A stretch of DNA of 64,000 bases from Cycas panzhihuaensis (lineage: Eukaryota; Cycadophyta). The DNA is taken from assembly GCA_023213395.1 (NCBI GenBank), contig CM041465.1, positions 239,079,741-239,143,740 of the forward strand, written 5' to 3'. Positions within the stretch are counted from its first letter, which is position 1. The number at the start of each line of letters is the position of its first letter. Positions 23,646-33,765 of this stretch are shown one piece after another. The notes below the pieces were generated by a model. That model had not been told where the DNA came from and made no database searches. It saw nothing but the letters and a program-made list of their open reading frames with translations. The translations under genes and the position numbers were made by a program.

Positions 23646-24900
23646 TTTAAGGAACATCCCATTAACGGCTTTCTCAAATTCGAGCCTCCGTGGTGGCTAT
23701 CCTATAGGCACCATTATCGAGAGATTCGATAATGACAAAAGGACCGACCCACCGGGGTTGGAATTTGGTCAAACGGTCATGGAGATATTCGAGCTTGAGG
23801 ACATAGTCCCCGGGAAACAAAGGGCGGGAATGCAGGTGTTTATCGTGGGCCCTTTGTGAACGGGCTTTGGATGCTAGGTTAGCCTGATAAGCGGCTAAGC
23901 GTCTCTCATCCAAAGCTTTGAGGTCCGGAAAGCGTGCACGACGGATCGACTCATCGTCGATGAAACCTCAAGGGAGACTCGCAGAAGGAATCTCCACCTC
24001 CAATGGGAGTACCGCCTCAGTCCCGTAGACCAGGGAGAACAGGGTCATTCCCGTGGCGGAACGGATGGAAGTACGATAAGCCCATAAGGCGGAGGGCAGC
24101 TGAAGGTGCCAATCCCTTTGGGATTGACCGACGGTTTCTTGAGAATGTTGATAAGAGTCTTGTTAAAAGACTCCACCGCCATTTGCACGAGGGTAGTAAG
24201 GAGAGGAAGTCTTATGGGAGATTTTAAACTTCGCAAAGCTCATCCACCTCCCTATTACAAAAGGGGGTTCCATTGTCGTGTCGTGACGTCCGGAATCCCG
24301 AAGCGGCAAATGATGTGCTGATAGATGAATGTGGCAATCGTTTTGCCAGGGGTAGTGATCAAAGGGATGGCCTCCATCCATTTGGTAAAATACTCGTGGC
24401 GGTCAAGATGAACTTGTCTTCTGACGACGAAGGCGGGGAAATAGCCCGATGAGGTCTAATCCCCATCGAGCGAAGGCCATGGCGAAACAATAGGGTGCAA
24501 AGTCTCGAAAGGCACATGGGAAATGTTGGCATGCTCTTGACATCGCCGACATTTCAGCACAAAGGCGTGGGCGTCTTTAAAAAGAGATGGCCAAAAGTAG
24601 CCCATACGGAGGATCCTCTGAGCCATAGACTGGCCCCCAAAGTGACCCCCACAAATGCCGTGGTGGCATTCACGAAGCACCCGGTCGGCTTCAATCGGTG
24701 GTGGCCTTGTGGAGAAGGATCCCATCGAAGGACCTCTTGTACAATACCTCGTCCACGAGGAGGTATTGCCTGGCAGAAGTCCGGATACGAGATTTAACTT
24801 TGTTACTAGCGTCGGGGCGGTATTACTGCTGCGTGAGATACTGCACTATGTCACCGTACCACTCATTGGTGATGAGTGGATGGGGAGGAGCTCCCTGAAT
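23646..24900 (-). pseudogene. TE-D integrase (frameshifted)
   Basis: Ty3 integrase. Minus-strand motifs in order: ECHHGICGGHFGGQSMAQRI with the zinc-binding His at about 24690, KCRRCQEHA with the Cys pair at about 24550, a core segment with SPWPSLDGD near 24460, ISHKTSSPYYPRANG near 24200, and ALDERRLAAYQANLASKARSQR near 23900 in the C-terminal domain, then LKLEYLHDRLTKFQPRWVGPF and the ending near 23650. The first catalytic region (LIG-I) and second (SDNGT) fall in shifted frames. Amino-acid content is better preserved than in TE-E, but the frame is more broken. Confidence 0.85.
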
Positions 24901-24999
24901 CGTCAAGATAGACTCATCGGGGAGAGAGTCATCAACGGGAGTATCAAAGGAGTTAGGGATAGGGGCGTCTGCAAGTTGCTCGGCCACTATCATGCCCTT

Positions 25000-25490
25000 C
25001 TTTGATTTCTGGTTAACGATAAGGAGATCAAATTCTTGGAGTAGGATGGCCCAACGACCGGCCCTACCTGTCAAGTCGAGCAGGTTAGTAAGTATCTCAA
25101 GGGATCGGATTGAATGATCACCTTGGTAGTATTCTTAGAGCAAGTAATGCCTAAACTTCTTGGTCGCGTAGACCAAGGAGAGACATTCCTTCTCGGCGGG
25201 GAATAGTTAAGTTCGGCACCACAAGGGCACGATCGATGAAGTATATAGCTCTCTCGGTTCTGAGTCATCCTCTGGCGAGCATAGCGCCCAAGGACTCGTC
25301 GATCGAGGTATACAAAGCGAAGGGCCCTGTCGAATCGGAGGCGCCAACGTGGGAGGCGGAAGCCGTGGCTTCCTTGAGTCCTTGAAGGCCTTTTGGGTCT
25401 TGTCGGACCGAGGCAAAGGAGCTCCCTTCTTCAACGAGGTTCGTAAGGGGTTTAGCATTCACGGTGAAGTCGGTAGGAAGCGCTAAGGAA
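25000..25490 (-). pseudogene. TE-D first RNase H (Ty3 type, frameshifted)
   Basis: The RNase H attached to RT. Minus-strand pieces: LYTSIDESLGAMLA near 25310, then ELYTSS-VPLWC in a shifted frame near 25230 where TE-E reads a FISHT-V-AELNYS segment, KNTTKVIIQSDPLRYLL near 25100 and MTGRAGRWAILLQEFDLLIVN at 25074-25011. The catalytic-type residues are all readable (DES, EKE in a shifted frame, SDPL). The upstream part LVEEGSSF matches LLKKGA in TE-A. Confidence 0.8.
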
Positions 25491-26190
25491 ACCGAGCCTA
25501 CCTAGAAACGACTTGATCTGCCGCTGAGTTCTAGGGGCGGCATGTCGAGGATCGCCCGACTTTGTCGAGTCGATCTGAATTCACTGTTTGGATACAAGGA
25601 ACCCAAGGAGTTTACCAAGTGACTCGGAAACACACATTTGAGCGGATTAAGATCGGCGTGATACTCGCGGCATCGTGAGAAGATGGCACGCAAGTCGGAA
25701 GGGTGATGGGCTCTCACGCGAGAAAGACCCATCATATCGTCCATGAAGACCTCCAACGTGTCGTTGATGAGGTCGTGGAAGATGAAGTGCATGGCTCTTT
25801 GATATGTAGCACTGCATTTTAAGGCCAAAGGGCATCGCCTTGTAGGCGAAGGTACCCAGGAGTAGTGAAGGCCGTCTTATGGCGGTCTTGAAATCAATTT
25901 GGTTTATGTAGGAGAAGTCCATTAAGGACATCACTTGAATCCGTGGTCGATCAATGATTTGATCTAAGAATGGTAGCGGAAATTGTCCTTAGGACAAGCG
26001 TTGTTGATATCGTGAAAATCGATGCATATGCGGATTGCCCCATTCTTTTTGGCAACGGGAACAATATTAGAGACCCACTTAGGGTAATCAATAGAAGTAA
26101 CAAGCCCAGCATCCAGAAGCTTTTCAACCTCCATCTTGTGGCAGAGAGCTTGGTGAAGAGGACGCGCTTACAGGCGCCACGGGAAGGGTG
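25491..26190 (-). pseudogene. TE-D reverse transcriptase (frameshifted)
   Basis: Ty3 RT. Minus-strand motifs: a KLLDAGLVTSIDYPKWVSNI-type segment at about 26135-26070, RICIDFHDINNACPKDNF near 26025-25975, TFAYKAMPFGLK at about 25855, YQRAMHFIFHDLINDTLEVFMDDMMGLSRV at about 25800-25720 with both catalytic Asp present, and CVFPSHLVNSLGSL near 25640. Patches of lost bases shift the frame between motifs, for example just before FHDLIND. Unlike TE-A the DD pair is intact. Confidence 0.85.
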
Positions 26191-27060
26191 GTGAGGTTAT
26201 GGGTGACAATCGAGGGTCGATTCCCTTCATGTCGGCATAATCCCGCGAAAATGTCTCGAAATTCACAGAGCAGAAGGGAATATTCCGTAATCTCATCGGA
26301 GAGCATTAGCCCCAACCCTAATGACCTTGCGGGGCCAAGACTACGTCTTGAATTCCCCCATGCACATGGCATTGCCCTCTTCAAAGTGAAGAGGGCAAGA
26401 TCAACAGGAGGAGGAGGAATAGGAGGGGATCGGATCGGCGTGGATCCGATCGCAAGGATCTTCCGGTGACCGAGCGGTGGTGACGGAAGGCGATTAGGTG
26501 CAAGGCCATTAGGTGCTCAGTGAGGCTTCATCATCCTCGAAATAGTCCACTCCATGGATGAGCTTACTTGAGTAGAAGAAGCGCTAGAAGGGAAAGAACA
26601 GCGGGATAGGGGTGATCCTGATCGCTCAACTCCTTCATGGAAATCAGAAGGAAAACCCGAAGAGGCTCCTCGAGAGGAGGCGAAGGCAATTCTTCAAAAC
26701 CATCACTGCGGGGTAATGAAAAGAAGAAGCGGCGGTAGGCGGGTCGGCATGAGCGATGGTGTGTGACACGCACGAGGGGCTAGTCTCACCTGAGAGAGGT
26801 TCGACGAGGGTCTAGGCGAGGCAGTCGACCCATTGGGCGCGAAGGAAAGAAATGGGGTGGAGACAACCCTCGTCTCTGTCAGCGATTCATCATCATTGAG
26901 CAGCAAGGTACCCATAACTCCCGACGCCAATAGGGGCAAAGCGTGCGAGACTAGGAAGGGAAGATGTGGGATCTTCTTCGACGGATTGGGTATACCAATT
27001 GAACAAGCCGAGGCATGAGTGGGTGAACCTTGGTTTCCGAATTGGCATAACGAGTTTGTT
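26191..27060 (-). pseudogene. TE-D protease-RT linker
   Basis: Acidic, Ser/Pro-rich linker also present in TE-E at 51310-52150. Minus-strand readable parts include VMGTLLLNDDESLTETR near 26930-26880, a DGFEELPSPP segment near 26700-26675 and EYSLLLCEFRDIFAGL near 26285-26240. No catalytic motif. Frames change several times. Confidence 0.65.
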
Positions 27061-27480
27061 TGGCAAAGGGCGTTCACGGAACCACTCTCATTAAATCCGT
27101 CATGGGCCAATTTAAGCCGCCCCAAAGGGTCGAACACACGGCTCCCATTTGGTCGAGCCATGGGCGACTTAGAAGGAGGTTGTAATCCACGTCAACGTCG
27201 CGGACTACAACATCGGCAGAAGCAGTTTTGCCCCAAGGGTGGCGGAATCGCGACGGATCAGGAGGGTCTTCGCTACCATCATACCCTTGGCATCGCCGAG
27301 GCAGGTTCCAAGCGAGATACCAAGCTCTTGCATAACACGCAAGGGCATGGCATTGTAAGAGCCGTTGTCGACAAGCAGTTCTTGGAGGGTACAATCAGCG
27401 TATCGATCGTGATGGTGAATGGGAAGTTCCAGACGTTCCGTTCACCGTGGGAGGAAGATCCTTAGGATTGAAGGAAATAG
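27061..27480 (-). pseudogene. TE-D protease (frameshifted)
   Basis: The active-site segment corresponding to VDNGSS-NAMP is reduced to DNGS-AMPLRVMQELGISL across shifted frames at about 27370-27310. The trailing part DVDVDYNLLLSRPWLDQMGAVCSTLWGGL is clean at about 27205-27110 and identifies the module. Would process Gag-Pol. Confidence 0.75.
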
Positions 27481-29994
27481 TGGGTCCGCCACCTTGGGCG
27501 GCAAAGCGTGGGCAGGCACATCTCCGATCCTAAAGCTTCCGGGAGGAGGGCGTTGCTGGGACAACTCCTCGAGCGTCCATCAAGGACATTCTGCGGCGGC
27601 CGTATGGAGCTCGTCCACGATGGAGAAGGGTTTACCCTTCGGTGGGTTGGGTAAGTGCCCTTGAAAGTCGTAACGACCGGGCGCCAGGAATAGCCTTGGG
27701 GAAAAGAGGATTTCGGGAGGAAGGGTCTCGGAAGGGGATCGGAAGGAGCGGAAGAACCGCCTCCGTGCTTCCTTAGCGGTTTGAGATCGCGTAAGGCGAA
27801 AGTCGAGTTGCTTCAAGCAACCGAATCACCTTCTTCCCCATTAGGGTCGTGAAGGCGACAGATGCAGTGGCCAGGAGAACAAGAAGAGGAAGAAGAGTTA
27901 AGGCGCCCTTCCCTTTGTCGCGGGAAGGGCGGGGATCAGTGATCTTCCTCGATTCTGGTTGTTCTTGGTTTGGGGGTTGCGATCACGTTCCCCATGTTTG
28001 AGAACGGATCCTTGTGAACAAAGTTGGTCTAGATTAGGCCTTGAGGCCCGTTTGGGAGAGGAATCGCGTCGAGGGCATCCTTTGGATCTTTGGGCCCTAC
28101 AACGTGAATCGTCATGGAAGCAATCCCCATGAATGGAACACCACTTCTTCTCAAGCGGAGGTCGGACCTTCTCGCTTGGGAGGGCTGGCGTTCCATTCAC
28201 AGGAAGAGGAGCTTGGGTAGTTTGTTGGACTTGTTTGTTTGAAGTAGGAGACGAAGGACCTTGAAGATTTAGCTCCTTCATCGTGCGCTCGAGCAGCGTA
28301 TAGGCGAGTGAGGGGATCTAAGGTCCTCTCGGTAGGATGAGAGGAAGACCGCGTCGGTGAGAAGGTTTAGCGTCTTTGGTAGGGGATGGTGCCACACGGC
28401 GTTGTGAGGGCTTAAGAGGTGTCCTGAGACCAGCTTGGATCACAATCGCCTCCAACGCCAAGCACTTGGCGATCGCGAATCCTGCGTGGTTGCCCCCATC
28501 TTGAGGACTTCCACGTGGACTTCGGACGGTGCATTGACAAGCAGGTCCCGCCTCCTCGGGCAAAGTCGCCTTGGTGGAGTGGGCGGATCGTGGAATCGCC
28601 GCACAAAGTCACGATTCATCTCATCGTGACCTTGTTTGAGCGAGAGAAGGGATTTCATCCGCTCTCGAATGGGCGAGCTACATCAAAGTAATTGATGAAC
28701 TCGTCCACCAATTCTTTGGAACGAATAGATCGTGGGCGGGGAGACGATAAAACCATTTAAGGCGTCACCTGCAAGGATCGAGGAAAGAGTTTCATCAAAA
28801 TATGGTCGTAAGCCCGATGTCGATGCATGCCATAGAGAAACTACGGACATGCTCACGGGGTCTTCGCGACAAAGTCCCATCGAATCTAGGAACTTGTGGA
28901 GGATGAGGCGGCAAGTTGGTTCGCAACGCCTCAACAGAGAGGGGTTGACCTAAAGTCCACGAAGGCGTGCCCTTGCACAGGCAAGTAGGATCAACGAACG
29001 TCAGTAGGTGGGTGGCGCGCAAGGAGGCGGATGGGGGTAGGACACCCATCCTCCTTGAGGAACCACCCCTTGGCGACAAGAGGCGTGGAAAGGCGCCTTG
29101 GAGGAGTCGGTTCCTTGCGAAGGCACAACGGATGGAACCGCATTGGATGGCGGACAAGAGGGATGCGGGCCGGGTTACGCCCATACTGCCACCGTGGGTG
29201 GGGCCATTCCGTATGGGTGTAGCGGATCCACCCCATAAGCAGGAAGGCGGCTTCCCCTACCACCTTTGAGGTTGAGAAGTATACCACAGGGGGCGTGAAA
29301 GAATCACCAACGCTACTGGGTTGGAGGATGCGTGGGAACGAATCCCACCGTGGCGGTGGAAGGCTAGCAGGCGACTAGGCCTCTTAGGAGGCGGCATGTG
29401 CGGATTAGGGGCGGCACATTAGTTGGATCGGGAGTGGGTATGCTAACCCCCAGTTGCGGGACCAACACAGCGTGAGAAGGCCCTAAGGCATGAGGGCCTT
29501 GATAAGGGATGGAAGGTGCCACACGTGCCCCCACCGCAGAAGCGAATGGGGCGTGCAGCGTGAGCACGAAAGGGTTTGTTGTCACAGAAAGGCGGGACGA
29601 GGATGAAGCGTGAGGGGAAGAGCGGAGGAGGAAGAGACTCCCTGCGCAGGACACCCTCAAGCCATTCGGGACGTGGTTGAGAGCATCTTGCCGCAGCGGC
29701 ATCCGTCAAGAACCTCAAGCACGTCAGGAGGAGTCCCCACATACCCATAAGAGGTGATCGGGACCTCGAACAAGGCATGTCCATCGAAGGTTCCTCATAA
29801 AATCGCCCTTGCGTGCAATCCTCGGGAGGAACGGATCCCTCTACGTGGGTAGAAGGATGGGGAGCACAAGAAAGGTGTTGATCGATCGGGTAGTAAAGGT
29901 CGTCACCCTCTTGGGTGGACTCGGGAATGATGAAGGAAGAGCTTGGGTTTCCATAGCAAGGCGTGGTAGGTCGATCGGAAGAGTACCCTTCCAT
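27481..29994 (-). pseudogene. gag: TE-D gag and gag-protease spacer (frameshifted)
   Basis: Starts at ATG 29994 (MEGYSSDRP), the same start as in TE-B and TE-E. The first 180 codons (29994-29443) are nearly open but change frame at about 29830. The gag domain has SVEALRTNLPPHPPQVPRFDGT near 28955-28890, SFSMACIDIGL near 28840, MKSLLSLKQGHDEMNRDFVRRFHD at 28658-28590, and EVHVEVLKMGATT near 28520. The zinc-knuckle motif WCSIHGDCFHDDSRC lies at about 28145-28100, more complete than in other copies. From 27880 to 27480 the spacer to protease is readable (ECPEQRP-type, VDELHTAAA). Many small indels break the frame. Confidence 0.85.
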
Positions 29995-30233
29995 AGTCGG
30001 ATCGGATCCGACGAGGCAAGAAGGTCAGACTCGGGGTCTTCTAACAAGGGGTAGGCCGCGACGACGAGAGAAGCAGGCGCATGCAAGGTCGGCCAAGCGA
30101 TGTCGGGAAAGAGAAGGAATGGTATAACACGCAGCGTTGGGGGCCCAACGTGGAGGTCAAGACAGTATAGAAAGGATCACACAGAGTAGCGAAACCAACC
30201 GAAGAAGGCGAGACTAGCTCCCTTCTTGGCGGT

Positions 30234-30249
30234 CCCAGTATGGTCGCCC
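30234..30249 (-). other. TE-D primer binding site (tRNA-Arg type)
   Basis: On the minus strand GGGCGACCATACTGGG follows the 5' LTR end by two bases. It is the closest of the copies to a tRNA-Arg complement apart from its first base. The leader 29995-30233 holds no other recognised signal. Confidence 0.6.
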
Positions 30250-30251
30250 GA

Positions 30252-32797
30252 TGGGCCTTTCTGGGATAACCGCTTTGGCCCGATAGGCGGGGAGAGATGG
30301 TGACAAGCGGTAGGAAGTGGAACCTCTGAGGCAAGCAACTACCACGCAGGCGCCCGTCTTGTGGGAGGCCGAGTTCGGATGCAATGGAGTATGGCTACTC
30401 TTGGGTGACCCTTCACCGCCTTGGCGAAGGGCGAAGATCGTGGGGCAACCCGGGTTGACACTGGGAGTAGGCCCCTCCACCCTTGGGTGGCGGAAGGAGA
30501 GAGAAAGAACCTAACAAGGATAGGCCAAGAACAATCCTATGCAATCTAACAAGGGTATCTGAGCGATGCGGAAGCAGGCGCTCATGGTTAAGGAAGAGGA
30601 GGAAGGGTAAGGGAAGAAGACTCCTACAACCTTTCCTCTGAATAACAAAAGTACATGCAACAAGGCAAACAAATCGCAAACCAATACAAAAAGGCAATTT
30701 TCCCTTTTAATCTTTCGATGTTCTAATTACTAGGGAAAGAATAAAAGAAGGAAAAAAGCCCAGGGTAGCGAAGAGGAACGGGCGTGCACACAGGCCGAGG
30801 CGTGAGAGATGGCGTAGCCTTGAAGAGCACCCAACCACTCCATGCAACGTCTGGGATGTGAAATGTAGCGGCGGCGAAAGGGCTTCCTTACCTTCCCGGG
30901 AAAAGTAAATGTGATCTAGAAGGAAGGAAAGAAAGCTAACTAGCAAATGAGATAGCATAAAATATGACACATGCAAGGGACGCTTACCGGTGGAAGGGGG
31001 CAACGGGCAACGTTCTCCACGCGTCCCGAGTACCTGTAAGCAACAAAGGTCTCCCTCCCCGAGGGAGACACCTATATGCAACACAAAGATCTAGCAATAT
31101 ATGTCTAACAACATAAACGAGAGTCTAAATGTACATGCATCGTGTTAGTCCAATAAAGAAAATACCAAAGAAGAACGATCCAAATGAAAGGAAACAACAA
31201 GGTAAGCCTCGGGTGGCCTCACCGCATAAATGGTGCCCAAACCTCTCCCCAAGAGCCACGGGCGTGAGGAGAAAGTCAAGACTCAAGGCCGGAAAAGCAG
31301 GCAAGAAGGGGCAAGAAAGACCCAAAGACACCCACGGGAACCGGATGCTACGGGAGCAAACCAAGATGGGAGCAAAGGTGGAGAGAACTGGTTGGGGCCT
31401 ATGGATGGCACCCAAACTGAATAAAGGGTCCCAAATCAGTAGCGCAACTTGTGGCAGTATTTGGTTTGGGCGACCAAAGGGAGCCTTGAACCCTTGTTTG
31501 CAAGCCAAGAGTAGCAGGGGTGAGAGGGAGGCTTTGGAGGGCTTTGAGCTTAGGGAGGCGTGGCGGTGGTGCGGAATCCACCCGGCTCCTCTCCAAAGCC
31601 TATGCAACCCCTCAACGCCTTGCCTTGGACAAAGCGCAGTAAGAAGCGGAGGGAGAGTGGTGCAGCCCGGTCCCAAGAGGGAAGAAAACCACCTCTCAAG
31701 CAACAAATGAGAACAAATAAGTCAAGTGTAAATATCACCAAAACAAATACAAAGTGAAGAGTACACGGAAAGGGAGGCAAGGTTTGCCCCACCAAAGGCA
31801 ATGAAGAAGGGTGGAACAAACAAATGATCTGAATAGAGCGGGCCGGGGCCTGCTATGGAGGTGGAGCAGGAAACACACGCAAGCGGGAGCTCGTGGGTGC
31901 CTGGTAGAAAGCAGTGGAAAACCGCTTCAAGGAGCCCTCTCCAGGCGTTTGAGGGGTGAGAGAATGTCTCGGCCAAGCCAAAGGAGAGTGGCCAGATGAA
32001 GAGTCGCAGTCCGATTCTTGACAATGCAAGAGAAGCGAGGCGAGAGTGTTCCTCTTGAGAGTAAATCCAAAAGTGAGTCCAAAAGATCAAAAGAGAGCTT
32101 GAAAACGAGCCAAAAGATGTTTAAGTACTAAAGCAAAACCCTAAAGTACGCGAATAGGGCACGGCTGGGAGGGAGAAAAGGCGCGAACCACGTGGCAGTT
32201 TCGCAATAAATGCGAAATTGCCACGGCGGATTTTTAAAAACAAGCAGAGACAGTCGTCTGGCGGAAACTTTAGCGATCTGCGAATATTCAATGATCTGCG
32301 AAAATTCGGCCATGCGCGAAGATCACGCAAGATCTGCGAAGATTACGGTATGCACTGGAGACACAAATGGGCCCGCCAACCGGTCGGTGAGGGCAAGCGG
32401 CGAAAGGCTAAAGGACAACTAAAACACCCACCCGGAGCAAACAAGCCAAGAAACGGGCCACGGGAGCAGAAATAGGACCCCAAATGAGGTGGCAAGCTAA
32501 CCAAGCGACGATGAGACATCACACGGGTGGAGGTGGCGCAAACCCGGTGGATCCGAGGAGAGGAGGCGGATCGGAAGTAAATGTCGGTCACCAGGGTGCC
32601 ACACTCGCTAAGAGTGTGCCCCTGCTATAGTCGTCATAGGCTAAACATAGGTGTGGACGACGATCAGGCCGCCCACAAAGTCATACGCATGCAAATATGT
32701 GGCATAATCGGTACATAAAAGTGATGATAATGCTAGAGACATACCTGCACTTACCTGAGTCGGTGATTCCGTATCCATTCCCGGAAGCCGGGAAACA
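30252..32797 (-). repeat. TE-D 5' LTR
   Basis: 2546 bp, beginning TGTTTCCCGG on the minus strand. A perfect splice-donor consensus CTCAG|GTAAGTGC stands about 45 nt inside (GT at 32754-32753). The U3 part has a degenerate tandem motif GATCTGCGAA (32272-32345, plus strand). Long open frames (minus 31125-31706, plus 31129-31710) show no domain. Confidence 0.9.
32272..32345. repeat. Degenerate GATCTGCGAA tandem repeats in TE-D U3
   Basis: Four or five units of 16-20 bp built on GATCTGCGAAxATT lie in the LTR promoter part. The other LTR has the same array at about 21614-21695 in damaged form. TE-B and TE-E lack it and have GGTACC palindromes instead. It could be an enhancer array. Confidence 0.5.
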
Positions 32798-33040
32798 CTA
32801 CCCAAACAAGTTCTACTAGCTTACATGTAGATAATCAATCTACAATCTAGATGGCTAAAAATCAGATTTCATGATCGTACCAAACATATAAGTACAAAAG
32901 TCCACAGGATTAGAGAACTAGTTCATGATGGCACAATTCAATTGGAGTCTTGCCCACAGATCAAGTGGCCGATATCTTCACCAAACCATCAAGAGGGTGA
33001 AGTTTGAGCGATTCAAAGCAACTCACCTTAGGGCCTCCAT

Positions 33041-33460
33041 CTCGGTGATTGAAGGAGATGACAATAGGACCATCATACTCTGTCTCATTCGTGAAAACCC
33101 CTTGTGGGCGGAAGGACAAGAGTAAGTCTCGCTCTATCCCATTCGTGAAAACCCCATGTGGTAGCGAAAGGATAAGGGTTGTATCATTTTGGAAAATCGG
33201 AACTGTGAAAACCCAAAAGGGCATGGGGATGACCAAATGGTATATGGAGACTCGAGATTTCAGCTACAAAATTTATTGTCTTGATTGGCTATCGCTACAT
33301 TTAAAGAGTCACTGAGCCAAGTTAGTAGATTAGAAAATTTGTGGGTTTTCTTCCCCATGAGGGTTTCCCATAAAAGTATCATACTAGTTTGCTTTGTAAG
33401 AGGCTCAAATGAAGACCTCATAGGATAGAATAAAATAGAATGAAATCACCTTCTACCATT
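33041..33460 (+). other. TE-C 3' untranslated region
   Basis: No gene. CATTCGTGAAAACCCC occurs at 33086-33101 and 33140-33155 and a weaker third copy near 33204, each followed by TGTGG or a related run. The rest is purine-rich. Confidence 0.7.
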
Positions 33461-33471
33461 AAGGGGGAGAT
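33461..33471 (+). other. TE-C polypurine tract
   Basis: AAGGGGGAGAT directly before the 3' LTR; primes plus-strand synthesis in copia elements. Confidence 0.85.
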
Positions 33472-33765
33472 TGAAAAGGGTTAATGACATAAGGTCATTA
33501 CATTAGTTGATTATTTCGAAAAAGGGTCTTAAGTGAACTTTAAATTAGATCACTTAAGTGAAATGCACTTTCATGTGCATTATGTGTAATTTCATTTCAC
33601 CTAACCCAAATGCTCCCTCTCAATAAAAGTAAAGCTCAATGGAGGAGATTCATTCTTTACCTCCCCATTTTGTGAGAGCTACTTTCTTTCTCTCAAGTCT
33701 CTCTTGCTCCCATGTTTGCCTTTGTGTTTAGTGCATGGAGATGAAGGATAGATCCACTCTTTTCA
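33472..33765 (+). repeat. TE-C 3' LTR
   Basis: 294 bp. It lacks one TC and one TA dinucleotide relative to the 5' LTR, which turns CAATATAAAAG into CAATAAAAG and removes the TATA box. Otherwise the two look the same by eye. Confidence 0.95.

Larger units (their letters stand above)
19606..32797 (-). mobile_element. TE-D: youngest Tat-type Ty3/gypsy element, cassette-less
   Basis: The 13.2-kb element lies on the minus strand, with LTRs 30252-32797 (5') and 19606-22141 (3'), TSD CTACC and an internal region of 8110 bp. It keeps gag, protease, RT, RNase H, integrase and the second RNase H, but the antisense cassette of about 3 kb is absent. It is richer in CG and CHG sites than the other copies, as expected of the youngest insertion. 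Its frames are nevertheless broken by many small indel patches, which may be sequencing errors. Confidence 0.9.
19300..33040 (+). pseudogene. TE-C RNase H, split by TE-D
   Basis: The 5' half is 19300-19605, and the 3' half is 32803-33040. Joining them over one CTACC copy gives continuous copia RNase H sequence with a DNQS-type motif just after the junction and the hallmark ADIFTKP at 32968-32987. The 5' half has VLRYLK and a damaged Y-DSD-AGD region near 19385-19430. TE-D (19606-32797) lies between, so transcription through it is unlikely. Confidence 0.85.
13035..33765 (+). mobile_element. TE-C: Ty1/copia retrotransposon, interrupted by TE-D
   Basis: LTRs are 298 bp (5') and 294 bp (3'), with a TSD, an initiator tRNA-Met primer site, a 2-kb leader, and the copia domain order gag, protease, integrase, RT, RNase H. 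Without TE-D it would be about 7.5 kb. The reading frame is broken many times, mostly by small indels rather than transitions. TE-D is inserted in the RNase H domain. Confidence 0.93.
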
